Source: Homalodisca vitripennis (Eukaryota > Arthropoda > Insecta > Hemiptera > Cicadellidae). From it: a stretch of 64,000 nt of DNA. Of the stretch, positions 50,206-62,908 are shown one piece after another. The stretch spans positions 184,914,001 to 184,978,000 of the forward strand of contig NC_060210.1 of assembly GCF_021130785.1 (NCBI RefSeq), written 5' to 3'. The notes under the pieces are model-generated. The model worked only from the letters and a program-made list of their open reading frames with translations. It was not told where the DNA came from and did not search any database. A program made the translations under genes and the position numbers. Each line of letters starts with the position of its first letter. Position 1 is the stretch's first letter.

Positions 50206-51215
50206 AGTTGTAAAATTGAGACCTTACTTATTGAATCCAATGAGGTTAATTAAAATGAGGCAAGTGATTAATGAGTTACTGAAACTAGATTTAATACAGC
50301 CTGGTTCAATCGAATATGGCTAACCCAGCTTTTTTGGTAGGAAAAGAAGATGGTAAGAAATGACTTGTAGTAAATTATAAATGGTGACAGAATAGAAAAT
50401 GTGGCTTATCCAAAAGGGGACTTACTTGTATAGTTTATATCAGCATATATATGGTTGCTCAATATTCAGTGTAATAAATGTATCAAAAAGCTATAACCAA
50501 ATAAGTATATTTGAAAGGTCACCACATTATCTACATTTTCAGTATCTATAAGCTATAAATTCAAAATGCTACCTTTGGACTAGCTTTTGGTAGTGGTGTG
50601 ATGTCAGCTTATTTGGACTCTGTTTCGGGACATTTGAAGTCGAAGTGTGTTCTAACGTACCTTAATGATATAATTGTTTATTCAAAGAACTTAAAGGAAC
50701 ATTATTCGCACCTAAGAGAAGTGTTAAAGTATCTGAGTAATCACAATTTAACAGCCAATATAGAGAAGGTTAAGTTTTGTTTTTGGTGAAATAAAGTTCC
50801 TAGGCCATATTGTGAACAAAAATGAGTTGCAAATTGATCTAGTTATAACTGTAAATAATGAGCAAAGTACTAGGCCTAAGGACCAAAAAGGTATTGCAAA
50901 ATTTATTGGCATGACTTCTTATTTTTCAAAATGTATACATAATTATGCAGAAATAGCTGCTTCTTTTAATTCTATGCGGAAGAAAAATGCGGAGTTTGTC
51001 TCGACTGAGGAGTGTGAAAAGGCATTTCAAACTTTAAAAATGTTTATTTGTAATCCACCAGGTTTACCTATCCCCAACTTTAATAAGGAATTCTATCTGG
51101 ATTTTGACGCCAACAACTTAGCACTGGGCCCATGCTTATTACAAAAGGATGAGAACGGCGAGTTGAAGGTGATAGCCTATTATTCCAGAAAATTGAAGGT
51201 GAATGTAAATTATGT
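50206..51215 (+). pseudogene. Ty3/Gypsy pol relic (RT to RNase H)
   Basis: A decayed reverse transcriptase-RNase H segment. At 50210-50420 the start of the RT is legible only across stops, with IKMRQVINELLKLDLIQPGS as the clearest part. At 50598-50786 the RT core reads YLNDIIVYSKN, with the first catalytic Asp of the usual YLDD changed to Asn, then LREVLKYLSNHNLTANIEKVKF. A frameshift at about 50785 precedes FLGHIV. From 50812 the frame continues through RPKDQKGIAKFIGMTSYFSK and KAFQTLKMFICNPP into the RNase H start, FYLDFDANNLALGPCLLQ and YYSRKL. Several stops, at least one frameshift and the changed active site show it is dead. Gag, protease, integrase and LTRs were not found. Confidence 0.9.
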
Positions 51216-51267
51216 ACTTACCATAAGTACTTGGGATAACTGTTTCATGTACAACGTACAAGATGTA

Positions 51268-51683
51268 TGATGAACACACTTCGCCAAACCACTTCACAGC
51301 GCGATCACGACACGAGAAGGAGAGACGTGGTACAATACACGGACACAGTACCAGTCGTCTACAGACGATTCCGAGTCCCGACATCGAACTCCCCGAAGGG
51401 TCGACCCGAGTTAAGCCGCGTACCGGTACGGACACGGTCACAATCGACCGAGCCGTCCACTTATGGTACGCGGCCACCGGCTCGTGGGACGGGCCGCCGC
51501 GAGGACGGCACCGCCTAGTAAAGTCACATTGTTTCGAGCCTTCGCTCACGGGACTCCAAGTGGATGTCGGCGCCCACTAGGCGGGATTCGGCCTTAGAGG
51601 CGTTCAGGCATAATCCCACGGATGATAGCTTCGCACCACCGGCCGCTCGACCGAGTGCATGAACCAAATGTCCGAACCTGCGG
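51268..51683 (-). rRNA. 28S rRNA, 3'-terminal fragment (partial)
   Basis: Read on the minus strand, this is the last 0.4 kb of a large-subunit rRNA gene. It begins at CCGCAGGTTCGGACATTTGG (51683-51664), the segment just 3' of the sarcin-ricin loop. It continues through GGGATTATGCCTGAACGCC and AATCCCGCCTAGTGG into the variable 3' domain and ends near GGCGAAGTGTGT (about 51270). GCCTGAACGCCTCTAAGGCCG resembles hemipteran 28S. The loop itself (AGTACGAGAGGA) and everything upstream are absent: the sequence switches to unrelated DNA at 51684. This is a single broken fragment and not a functional rDNA unit. The protein frames across it are spurious. Confidence 0.82.
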
Positions 51684-51830
51684 AACACAGAAACACTGCC
51701 GGGTCACTGCGGGCGGAACTCCGTCGACAGTACCTGGATCTTGGTCTTATCAGCTGTTCCAGAGAAATCAATAAATAGTGGATAAGGGTTGAACTGACTA
51801 TCGCTCCGAACATTGTGATGGGTAAGGTAG
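51684..51830. other. GC-rich segment of unknown origin next to 28S
   Basis: Not 28S sequence and much more GC-rich than the region, at least to about 51750. Short open frames exist on both strands; none is recognisable. It could be part of another element or a rearranged rDNA spacer. Confidence 0.35.
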
Positions 51831-52418
51831 AATTTTTATATGGCCGGTACGTGGAATTGAAACATCAGATAATGGACAGCAGTCTCCAACGCAAACAAAG
51901 ACAATCCGATTTTATTTTCTCTGTTTTTGAATAATGATTTGTTAAGGATAGACTGCTAAATTGAGATTTATTATCTAAATGATTTTATTAAATATCGAAC
52001 TTATAAAACAAAGAGTGGGGGGAGAAATAGAGCATCTGCTACATAGGCAATTTAAAATCATTTATTAAATATTCATTCGACCGGTAAGGTAGCCAAATTA
52101 AATTACTATAAAATGCATGATTGATGAAGTTTCTGAAGATGCAAACATATAATAATAACTAGTTTTACGGTTAAATTAAAAATAAGGTTTTATACGAATA
52201 TTACTATCAAACTTTTACTTCAGTTTACAACATATTAACACTATAGGAATTTACATTATTACCAGACAAGACAATTTTATAAGCATATATTTCAAAAGCA
52301 ATTTATGCTGGGACAAAATTTTACTCAATAGTATACTTTGTTTCAATTTTGCATAGTCATAAAATATATAAAAATTGTTCTTTAATGCACGTTATTTCAT
52401 TGATTATACACTAGATGC

Positions 52419-52610
52419 AATACATTGCAAAGTATTTCTTGTTCCACATTCACTATCAGATGAATGTAGATTAAAACAATAGATTACAACGGCGTGCATT
52501 GTAAACATGAGTTATGTATTGCTTATTTCACATTCAGCCTGCCGTAGCTCTCTATTGAATAAGTGAACTGAATATTTCTCTTTGTTCATTCCATTTCAAG
52601 CTTCCATTTC
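52419..52610 (+). repeat. Dispersed repeat, copy 1
   Basis: Matches 56892-57065 in the same orientation with moderate divergence. Shared phrases include CCACATT.ACTATC, AGTTATGTATT.CTTATT and ACATTCAG.CTGCCGTA. The family is unknown and no coding sequence is seen. Confidence 0.6.
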
Positions 52611-52797
52611 ATTTACTCAATAATATTTTAATGGTTCACATTCGCACATTTCACAGCGTCTAGTTTAAGCTAATTAACTTTACACTGAATCCTCTTTGTC
52701 TGGTTTATATATTCTGGAAAACAATAAACTAATAATGAGATACACTCCGGAAATACCAGGTTTTTGAACATTTTCCATAGTTATATGTTACACAAAG

Positions 52798-52845
52798 GTA
52801 CAAGACTACGTTTCGATGATTGAATTCTACTCTCAAAATCTTTAA
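52798..52845 (-). repeat. Hammerhead-like segment (d), degenerate
   Basis: Minus-strand GAAACGTAGTC (52804-52814) preserves the 3' half of the hammerhead, including a cleavable C after the AC-GUA-GU mini stem. The 5' core is only TTGAGAG (52831-52837), 5 nt closer than in segments (a)-(c). Probably a decayed member of the same family. Confidence 0.28.
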
Positions 52846-53447
52846 GCACACACTTGAAGTACACACTGCGGTATCGCAGTGAATGTGGAACCTCCATTAA
52901 TAAGCACAAACATCCCTTAACTCTCGTAGCTGCTATGTTTAATCAACTGTAGAACATCAGTGAATGATAACGTGATTAATGCTTTGTGTTGATATCCCTC
53001 GGTTTGCTCAAATTGTTACCAATGTTCAAACGGGTGTTTGTTGGTCAGTGTTCATACTACTATTTATGCATGTTTCTATATTTTCGGTATAGTAACAGGT
53101 GTAACTCTTTTACTTCAATGTGAAAAAAGCAATAAAAACTATTATTACTAATGTAAGTAATTCCAAGGCAAATATTCTGTAGTAGTTAGTGAATAAACTG
53201 TGATAGTAGTGAAGGGCACATAAATATGATTTAATACACTTCAATTTCGTTGGCTGAGCGTCAGTGAAGCCTTTCTCTCGACGAGCTGTTTATTTATTTT
53301 ACTATCTGTCCGTACGATATCGAAAACAAATTAATTTATGGATTTAAAATTCTTCATGAAATTTCATTTCTATATAAGCAACACTGAGATCGATTATGAA
53401 GCATGTCGCTGAGTGCGACTATTTTAATATCGATATTATGGATAAAA

Positions 53448-53530
53448 AAATGAAATGAAATGAAACGAAATATGCCTTTATTCAAGAGGCGGAGTTAGGG
53501 CTATTTAGCCCTCTCTACCACTCAGCCTCA
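53448..53530 (-). repeat. LINE 3'-end relic with simple tail
   Basis: Reading the minus strand, a hairpin AGGGCTA-AA-TAGCCCT (53512-53497) is followed by GAATAAAGGCATATTTCG and a tail of TTTCA repeats. A hairpin, an AATAAA-like signal and a simple-repeat tail form a typical 3' end of a non-LTR retrotransposon. Nothing of its ORF is present, so this is a strongly 5'-truncated copy. Confidence 0.5.
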
Positions 53531-56500
53531 AGATAAGTATGATGTAAACGATAAAATCGCACAATAAGCCAATTTAGAAGCAAACTCAGTACACTGACAT
53601 GAGATTTTAACAACACTATTTTTTTTACTATCCCAACCAATACAATTTCATTTCATGACGACTTGGTGTATAGACTTTTAAGCTGATTATTTAAAAGCTG
53701 ATATGGATCCCAATTATAACCTAACCTAATAACAACAGTGGTAGACTAAATTTTCTCCAGATAAAAACATTGGTGGTCACAATTTCTCTACTGTCTACGG
53801 GAAGAAGTAAAACCTTATTTTTTTACATAACTGTTTGTCTGTATGGTTGTCTAGAGAACATCTTCAGAGTAAAATGAGAGAACCCTGCTATGTATCACGT
53901 GGTGTGACGTAATCATATGCACCTTGTACGTACAAAAAAAAACGAAGACTAATTTTAAGGTTAACAATTTCCAACATGGTGATTTTTATGTGTATGGGTG
54001 CAAAAAGTATGGTTTATTTTTATATACATAATAAAGTGTTCACTATTAAAATAAAATAGTTATAGGTAAAATAAAAAAACTAAATAATATGAATTTTATA
54101 CTAAATTGTGAACATAGTAATGCTGTTAACTCAGAGCGAACAAACAAATCGTGTGTGTATATCTGTATGCATACCACGATAACATTTTAAGATCGAATAT
54201 TCAGATAAACGATGCTATTATGGCTTTAACAAAGTACGATTCCTATCGATTTGTTATATTCTTTCACCTTACGGATTCTTAAACATTTTAATATAAACAC
54301 AGATAAATATGCGTATCGCTCTAAATCTCTTATCTAAACAAATATACTGATTTTAAGAAATTAAATTCCTCACCTCACTTTCTAAATTGAAAAACATAAA
54401 TTTTATTTATTCTGATGTATACAGGTATTACCATCTATGAAATAAGAGTTTCAAGACTGACAAGAAACAAACTCAAATTACCAAATTGGTGAAACATCGT
54501 ATGTATAACTAGATATATCAAACATGTAGTCTTTTCAGAATTTTACATAACAAAAACTCGGATTTAGAATGTAAAAATCCAAAAGAATCTCCGACAGAAA
54601 AGGCGCAAAAACATGAGTAAACACAGCGATGGGATGTGATAAATACAAAAATTTAAAGAATCACAACAAAATTTACTGATATAATAATGTATTTTTTCAA
54701 AAGTTAAACAGATATCACCCGATTAAAATTACTGTTTGTATATTTTAAACGTTATTGGAACCATTAATAACACTAAGAAAACTGCAAGGAATGCTTCGTA
54801 AGCCGGATAGAAATATCAGTTACGTTACTGTGGTTAAACCAAACGATATTCCATATTACGTAATAATCAAATTATCTTCTTTACAATAAAATATTGTTGT
54901 TACTTAAGTAGCCGCACGTATTGGAATTATTATGGATAATCATATATCATGGAATTGATTTATAATCTTTTTACTCTCTACCCAGATACATTTTGAATCT
55001 GTTGCAAGTTTCTGAGTCTGATGCGCAATAAAAGTCCTACAATACAAAGTCTATATGAAAACTTATATTAGAAATGTGGTTTAAGAGCATTAAAAATATT
55101 TAATTTAACCTGGGTCATCTCACAGCTATAAAGTTTGAACCGACTGGAATACTCATGTGGTTGTCTTATTTAATTATTTCTTTGTTATTCTTTTTTTAAA
55201 TCCTATTTGGTTCTCATCGAAAGTTCTATAGTAATATAATTACAAGGCAAACGGACTGTGTATGTAAATTTAAAAATCTGAAGTATTAAGTTATGTCAAG
55301 TGTGTTAAAAAATCCTTTAACAAATCCAAGTTAATTACAGTCCTAGAATCCTAGAATAATTTTTATCCGATTTGTTTCTCCTTAGTGAAGGTAATATTAT
55401 GGCAATTTTTTTTGAGGTTAAGTGACTCGCTAGTCCCAATTCTGCTTCTGAAAATAAAGACTACCTCAGTCACTCGTTATTGTTTTGATGCAGTTTGAAA
55501 CAGTCAAAGTCCACAGCAAATCCGACAGTATTATATAACCAAGTGCTTTAGTAGTATTTATACAGAATCACTGCACTTTAGTTTTTATAATCTTCAAACT
55601 TTTGGAACTTCAAACATCACACTTAAGAATTAAAGTAAGAGCATTGTAGTTATACTTTTAAATAGCTATTAAGGTTTTTTAAACCACACAATAAACAAAA
55701 TAATTTATATAATTATACTGTATATTTTAAAATATCGATAAGCACGAATACCCAACATATGGACATTTACGTAAGTTAATGTTATCATTTATTTATTACA
55801 TAGTACTTTTTATATTTAATCTCTTCAGTTTTTAATCGAAATCCTGTCAGTGTTGATACATAAAAAGTGAGGGAGTAGAAATATACAAGGCGGGCTCAGG
55901 GGGCGTATTCCTCAGTAATTTAAAAGACAAACATTAAAATTGCTCACTGTAGTTTCTACACAGTTTGAACACATTTATGAGGTGTTGAACTCAACAATTT
56001 CGAGGGGCAAAGATTCCAGAGCCTCTGTTTGTGGAGGTTATTTTATTCTTAAGCTACTCGAAATATTTATCTATATACGCAATTAACTGAGGGATACATT
56101 ATGTTACTATATAAATATAAATTACCGCACTAAACCTTGCAACGTCTTATATACTAACCACCACTCTGTAATCTGTATTACTGAGGGTTTATATTCTGCA
56201 GACTTATAATTTCACCTTGTTTTACTAGGAAGATCGGATTGTTCTTCTATTTTATCTTATCTACTTCTGCACGTGGCCAAGATAGTACCAGCCCCCAGGA
56301 TAGCGCTTATCACGTAAGAGAATAACATTGTAGAGGGTCTGATAAAAAATGTCTGAAGGATCAACTAAAGTGTTTAGAATTGTATACAAACAAACCTATA
56401 GAGACGTTTGAGAGGTTTAATTCAAGTTCTCATCTTATCCTAAAAATTTAATTAGTGAAATATTGTTTCTAACACCATAATTAATATCATTGGTAATTAA

Positions 56501-56891
56501 TTCCACGATATCATGTGGTTATGTAAATATTGATTCAACATAGGTCCATAATTCTCACTGGGTCAGTATGTTGAATTTCAAATTAAATCGATCTTCCTCT
56601 AAAAAATAAATCTATAAGAAGTATGGTGTTAGCACGAACAAAAGATTTTACTTTGTATTAGTTACAAATATATTAACTCTTGTCAGTAACATTACAAAAC
56701 TACGCGATTTAAGCGCCGTAATGGACAACATAGTTACAGGAATTATTGTTTTTACGCTGCAAAGAAAATTATGTATCTGTAACACTAAAGGAGGCTTGTG
56801 TTAGTACAAAAAAAACACAATAGTACCTTTGGATAAAATTCAACAACAAAATCATATTTGTCTACTTACAAAGGGTATTTATTATGCTTGA
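53531..56891. other. Non-coding AT-rich stretch, no gene seen
   Basis: Open frames are very short and no repeat or structured RNA stood out. Confidence 0.5.
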
Positions 56892-57065
56892 TTCCATACA
56901 TTGTACTTCTGTCCCACATTTACTATCGGATAAATTTACACTCAAACAAATGAATATATATTAGAGTGCATTATACACACTAGTTATGTATTACTTATTC
57001 GACATTCAGTCTGCCGTAACTTTCTTGGAGTTCTCTTGTTTCTCGCTCCATTTAATATCTTCAAT
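56892..57065 (+). repeat. Dispersed repeat, copy 2
   Basis: Second copy of the repeat at 52419-52610, same strand. Similarity fades at both ends without terminal repeats. Confidence 0.6.
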
Positions 57066-59560
57066 GTCGTTTTGAAAACACACAAATTGTAATCATCTGC
57101 ATCTCATCTCATGTAATAAACTTTCTAATGAATTCCTTCATTCCTTGAATTTTAGCACAACAAAAATGAAATAAAGTCCATACGTATTTTGGTGTATGGT
57201 TGAGTTTATTCATATCATCTTTTTTACCTATTAATGGTTTCATGTATGTTTTAAAATTACAATTTCCAACTCAATATGCAATCAACTTAACATATTTTGT
57301 AAATCAAACTGTTACTAATGTGACTAAAAAATATTCATCAATATTTTTCACACCTTATTCTATGGCAATTGGATCCGCACCACCGTTCTCTATTGCAATT
57401 GATCCGTACCACATTTCTCTATGGCATTACACCCACAGAGACAGAAAGATGAGAAATTTTGCTACCTCTTTTGGGGGACGCTTTAATGAAAGTTAATCTA
57501 ATTCATTGGAGGGAAATTGGCCATCACTGAACTCAATCCTGTCTATGTCAAAATAATTATCCTCAAAACTTCAATTTTTGGCAATAATGGTGTACGTCAA
57601 GGAACTTTCATTGCGCTTTACTTTACAAGTTCATATAAATTATTTTTGATTACCTATTTTGTTAAAATATAAAAATAATTGAGTGCAACCTCTATATTTT
57701 CAGAGATGTAATTAAAAAATAAAATCACTCTAATTGACTATGATGTGGTTCTCTTTGTCGTGAACTACTTCGAAGTAAATTAACTCTATCTGTATCCAAA
57801 GAAATGAAATATTATTGTGTTTATACATTTTAAATGGGATTTTTATTTTTATTTCGTCATATATATTGTTACAAAAACACACAAACTACCAATCGATTAA
57901 AACTAAAACAATGTTATATGATCAGATATACAACAACACAGCAGTGTAGTATATTCATCAAAACTACAGTACAGTTATTATATTATCACCATGATAATTA
58001 GCGGTTTAGATTAATGCGGTTTACACACCACTATGAACTGCGACTGCAGTGGTAATGCAGAGCACATACACTTAGTTGGTGAAACCACCTGACAGTAATT
58101 TGTAAGTAAATGTAATACCAGTCGTGTTATATTTCATGTTATCTAAGATGTTATAAAGATTACTGTAATTACGTTTGAACTATTTTTAAGATCATGAACT
58201 TAGCAGCAATAGCCCAGTCATTAAGTATGTAACTAGGTATCCTTTAAATGCTCATTATGCATACATATTATATATGTTTATTGACATAAAATAGCAAAAA
58301 CAAAAATAAAAATAGGTAAAAATAATACAAAAAATTATCACTTCATTACTTTTTCAGCAAATAACTAATTAAATGCCTTCAGTGAATTAAATTAAATTTC
58401 AACCGATGTTGAAATGTTAAATCTATTTTTCTTTCCTTGTAAATTTCCCAATAAATATTTTTCACTAAAACTATACATGCATAGGTTGAGGTAGAAATAA
58501 CTTTCATAGTTTAGCATATGCGAGGGACAAGTCCTCTTTTGTTTATTATTGATGTAACATTATTACGAGTACTTCTCGGAAAACAATTAATGAGCGACAA
58601 GTAGTGAATTAGAAATTATTGTTACACAGACAAATATTCAATGTAACGGTCATGTTTACTCATAACATAGACAACAGAAAGGAATGTCGAGGAGTCCAAA
58701 TAACCAATTCCGTATTCAAGAGCTTTGCAGGAAATAAAAACACTTGTGGATCTGCAGCGAGTGACGGACGCTCGCAGCGTGACTTTCACAGCAACGTGTT
58801 GGTTGTCGTGTTCACCGGTGTGTGTTACGTTTTTATTTTTTATTGATAATGTAAGTTGAACTTTATTGAAGAGTCTAGGAGTAATTAGAAAATATAAATC
58901 GTAATTAGTCAAACAAAACGTTATCAATATATTTTTTACGAAGCCTTCAGAAACCAAAAGTTTCATCGTCAAGTGAGTTTTTTGTGGAATCGGCTGACTA
59001 TATAACCTTTGGTTTCGAAATACCCCTTCCAACAAGCAGAATAATATTGGGAAAGTTATTTATATGAATTAATTCTTAAAATATCGAATGGGTTTCAGCA
59101 ATATCTCATTGAAGGAAAAACTACCATTTACGCTCTTAATATAAAAGATTCCTCAAAATCATCTCTTTACTAAAATGTGAAAAGGAATTGGTCAATACTT
59201 CATATTTATCAAATGAGTTACAAAACAATTACTGATTTTTACCAATATTATTGCGTATTTCTTGCACTAACAATTTTATAATTGGTACTTTTCAATTATA
59301 TTATTATTGGTAAAGGCAATAATTAAACAACTTTTAGGTTCACATTAAAACTTGTATAATACAAATATTTTATGTAAGTAACTATTTCAAAATAGTTTTA
59401 AAGTCCATTTCTTAAAGATATCAATCGGGAACTTATCGTATATGCATCTAAAAATCAATAAAATTCCAATTTAAATTCATATTTCCCCAAAGTTGTTCAC
59501 AAAAAGAACTGTTTCAATCTCCAAATACAATATAAACTATGATCTTAATGGTTTCAGAAT
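57066..59560. other. Non-coding stretch, no convincing gene
   Basis: A 98-codon plus frame (57200-57496) and overlapping frames near 58619-59035 have no recognisable domain. A further degenerate hammerhead-like pair, minus-strand TTGACGA (58966-58972) and a mutated GCTTCGT (58938-58944), keeps the 28-nt offset seen in segments (a)-(c). Confidence 0.4.
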
Positions 59561-59561
59561 C

Positions 59562-59725
59562 AATCATTGGAATTCCAGATACTATTGAGCTATTACAGTC
59601 TGTGTCAGGTCTCGTTACATCAAACTGGTAACGAGATAATTTCAAACTGGAATTTTAATCATTGAAATTCCAGACACTATTGAGCTATTACAATTTGTGT
59701 CAGGTCCCGCTACTTGAAATTATTA
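59562..59725. repeat. Tandem duplication, 95-bp period
   Basis: AATCATTGGAATTCCAGATACTATTGAGCTATTACA at 59562 recurs with few changes at 59657, including the following GTGTCAGGTC. A local duplication without coding content. Confidence 0.75.
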
Positions 59726-59799
59726 CTTGGTAAGGAATACGCTCTCGGACATCAGAGCTAAACTACTAACGGGATTAAACTTAAAAAATATCAAAACAG

Positions 59800-59885
59800 A
59801 GATTTCGCTGGTATCTGAGTGCTTAATGTCTCATTTTATTGTCCCAGGGTTCCGTGGTCGAATCTCGGTTAGGGCAAGCATTTTT
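59800..59885 (+). repeat. tRNA-Ser-derived SINE-like head
   Basis: GGTATCTGAGTGCTTAATG resembles box A of tRNA-Ser, and GGTCGAATCTC about 40 bp later resembles box B with one base missing. CCCAGGGTTCCG lies between. Acceptor pairing is poor and the sequence runs into T-rich DNA, so it is a SINE or tRNA relic and not a working tRNA gene. Confidence 0.4.
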
Positions 59886-60475
59886 GTATGTAAAATTTAA
59901 TCACTCTAAACTTATTTATCGTTAAAATTTAGAATAGCATCATTTATCATTTTCAATTACAAGTGCACATATTAAAATCTTGCTTTCCCTTTTGAGTTTT
60001 TTTTGTGTTCTATAATCAATTCTTCTATTGTACCAATTAGTTACCCATTACTTTCTTATGTACTAAAACAAACATTTTGTAAATTTTAAGCAGGGAAAAA
60101 TACTTAGTATTAGTACACTATGCTCTCTTCCATAACTAAATAACCAATAGAACATACTAGAGTGCATGTTATTCATTAAATTGAAATTAAAATATTTAAA
60201 TACATTTCATCACTTTTGAGACAAGGAAAGTTGTAAAGCTACATGAATTGGTCTCTTTCCTCACAAAGCAAATAAGTTTTAGTTTGTACCATATCCTTCA
60301 TGCTTTAGTAACTCTCAAAGTGTACAATAATAATATTTCAAAAAGTAGCAAAACTTTTTAAATTATTTAAAAACCCACAAGATTATAAGTTATGGATGTT
60401 TTAAATAATCTCAACTAGTTATTATGTTCATTTTTTTCTGATTAAAACTGTTGACCAGCGAAATTATTAAAATCC

Positions 60476-60781
60476 ATGAAAAAGCACATACTATTAAAAT
60501 ACATAATACAAGAAAAGAACATTTTCCTTCAAACGAGTAGAAAGAAGTTAGGCTGCAAGAATGTTTATTCATACATTATCACGACGTCGATGGGTTTCAA
60601 TGCTTCCATCTGCTTTTGGTTTGGAAATCCTCCATTACTCATGAAAGAAGACCATTTATCTGGCAGCGAAGTTTTTACAGTTATTCGTACAATCCAAATG
60701 ATCTTCACTCTGGCTCTTCCATTTGCTTTTACTGTGCAAAATATCCCTCAGTCGAAAGAAAATATAATTTGTAATGTTTAA
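60476..60781 (+). pseudogene. Exon-like ORF, possibly a transporter membrane segment
   Basis: A 101-codon frame. Residues about 38-95 are less AT-driven than neighbouring DNA and hydrophobic, with a pattern (aromatic-rich start, LSGSEVFTVIRTIQMIFTLALPFAF) like the last membrane helices of ABCB-type transporters. That similarity is impressionistic. No clear splice acceptor or donor flanks it and the frame ends in a stop, so if it derives from a gene it is a relic. It may equally be a chance frame. Confidence 0.18.
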
Positions 60782-61164
60782 TATATTACTTTATAAGTAA
60801 TTTTCACAGAATAAATTGAATTTCATTCTGGCACCATATTTGCTTTTACTGGTAAAAAATTACAAAAGAAGAGTAAAGTTAATGGAATAGGCTGAGAAAA
60901 TAGTTTTATTGTTAGAATAGGTTTTAGCTCTTCATTTCATTTGATTTTACGCTTGTCAAACTTTTGGATAGCAAACACTTTATAGTTTTTGTTTTGCATC
61001 TATATAAAGGATGATTTTATGAATGTATGTAAAATATTTATGTAAAGTAATTATAGAAATAGAAATTTTATTTTATTAAGCCTTATATGAGGAAATCAGG
61101 GAACTATATTCATACATTGATCTGAATAGCATACTTCGGTTAAAAAGCATCTACTTTCAATTTT

Positions 61165-61190
61165 TGTGATATATATATATATATACATAA
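61165..61190. repeat. (AT)n microsatellite
   Basis: A run of TATATATATATATA in non-coding DNA. Confidence 0.8.
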
Positions 61191-62349
61191 AACAGTCATT
61201 TCAATACACCCGACTTTTTGCATGAATTGGATATATATACCAAATGTACTACAGTTTAAATGAAAACAGAAATCAACCAACTACTTTACAAGTATGTACA
61301 CCAATGAATCAATGTGTACCCTGACTTGTGCTGGATTTCAACACTTTATTGTTTAGATTTACAACTTCTTCGTTAACAATGTTGAATTTATTTGGATTAT
61401 CATCTGGTATTAACATCTGTTTTGGATATTGCATTCTTGATCTTAGCTTTGGGATTTCATACTTAGAGAGCTGATACTAATCCGTGAAAGACGTGCTTCT
61501 ATTGTAGCAATGATACTGTATGTCCGTATTCGTTAATATAGGGTATCGTAGGAATTGTATCCATAAGTACTGTATATTTTATTGCTTAATTTTAGAACGC
61601 TACTTTGAAAATAACAAGGTTTCAAACCTGAGAGGTAGTTATAATTTTTTTTTAACTTCATTATTGGCCTGTGTGGTCTTTAGTGAGGTAAATAAAATAC
61701 ATATTTTCTAACAACACCACCATTAAAAGAAGATTAATACAGATTTTTAGAAGAGAGATAGAAAGAGAGAAGGACAGAGGACAGTCGTATTGTATAGAGA
61801 ACACCATATTAATCGTAAATATATCACCTTAGAACCCACTTAAAATGCTTAACAGCCTCTGTGTATCGTTATCCTATTAAAAGAACAATTAGTAATCAGA
61901 AAGAATTTTATGTTGGTAACTAAAGAAGAATACATGGTCTGTGGTATATAAAGAAACACGTGCGCAGAGTGTCTACCTGCATACGTAACAGCGCGTGATG
62001 CAGATATATAGTCTCCGGGGATTTTATAGGCCTCTACTGAAGACTACATTATGTATATGCCTGCAGAATCACGAGTCCTGTCCACCGTGAATGTTACATT
62101 TCATGTTTCTCTAATAGATGATACTGAGATTATGAATGGTACATAGTAAAACGTGTACAATGCCAGGTAGGAAATAGGTATTAGCTTAAGTGCAACAGTG
62201 TAATTATAGAAAAGATCCATGGCACGTAATGAGGATGTTATAGTATTATTACATGTATGTGCTATTTCAAATGGTATTTAGTTGTGATAAAATTTGAAAG
62301 CACCTGGAGCTATAGCAGAATACTTAGTAGGAGATTTTCTACATCTAAT

Positions 62350-62640
62350 ATAAAATCTATGATATATATATATTGAATGTTGTAATATATAACAAGGACT
62401 CATATTTATCAGAGCATTTAGTTAATAGTTAATGCAGTATAAATAAGATAGTATATAAATTTGAGACTTTTGTATATATAAATATATAATAATAAATAAT
62501 GTATATATATTGTAATATTATATATAATATGTTGTGTATATATTACATAAATAATGAGATGTATTATATATAATACATATTAAATATATTAATATATTCT
62601 GTATATTTATATACAAAATATATATTTTTCTCTTTGTGTG
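62350..62640. repeat. AT-rich low-complexity block
   Basis: Dense TATA, ATAATA and TATATAAA phrases with almost no G or C. The 62-codon minus frame here is an artefact of this composition. Confidence 0.75.
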
Positions 62641-62908
62641 TGTTTGATTCTGAACAATCTCTGGATACATGTTGTACAATTTTAAACTTTTTTTATTATG
62701 TTTCATGTAATTTTACATGTTTAAATACGATCAATGAAAAATACAAGAAGACAGGATAAAATACGGTAATAAAAAAGTAAGAAGCAAGAAGCGATAAGAG
62801 GTCCATTATCCAAGGACCGTTTATTATCTCGTTCAACCCGAACTAGGGTTGAAGCATTCAAGTGATTTCAACTTGATTTTTAGAAACTATCTCAAGGTTT
62901 AATGTTTT

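Larger units (their letters stand above)
51831..53447. other. Non-coding stretch with dispersed repeat relics
   Basis: No gene seen. Contains one copy of a dispersed repeat (52419-52610) and a hammerhead-like segment (52798-52845). Confidence 0.5.

Noticed and set aside
50206..51215. Gypsy fragment as a functional retroelement
   Set aside because: Stops, a frameshift, the altered YLDD motif and missing LTRs show it is inactive.
51139..51813. ORFs over the 28S fragment and its GC-rich neighbour
   Set aside because: They are frames through rRNA sequence or GC-rich DNA, with no protein signature.
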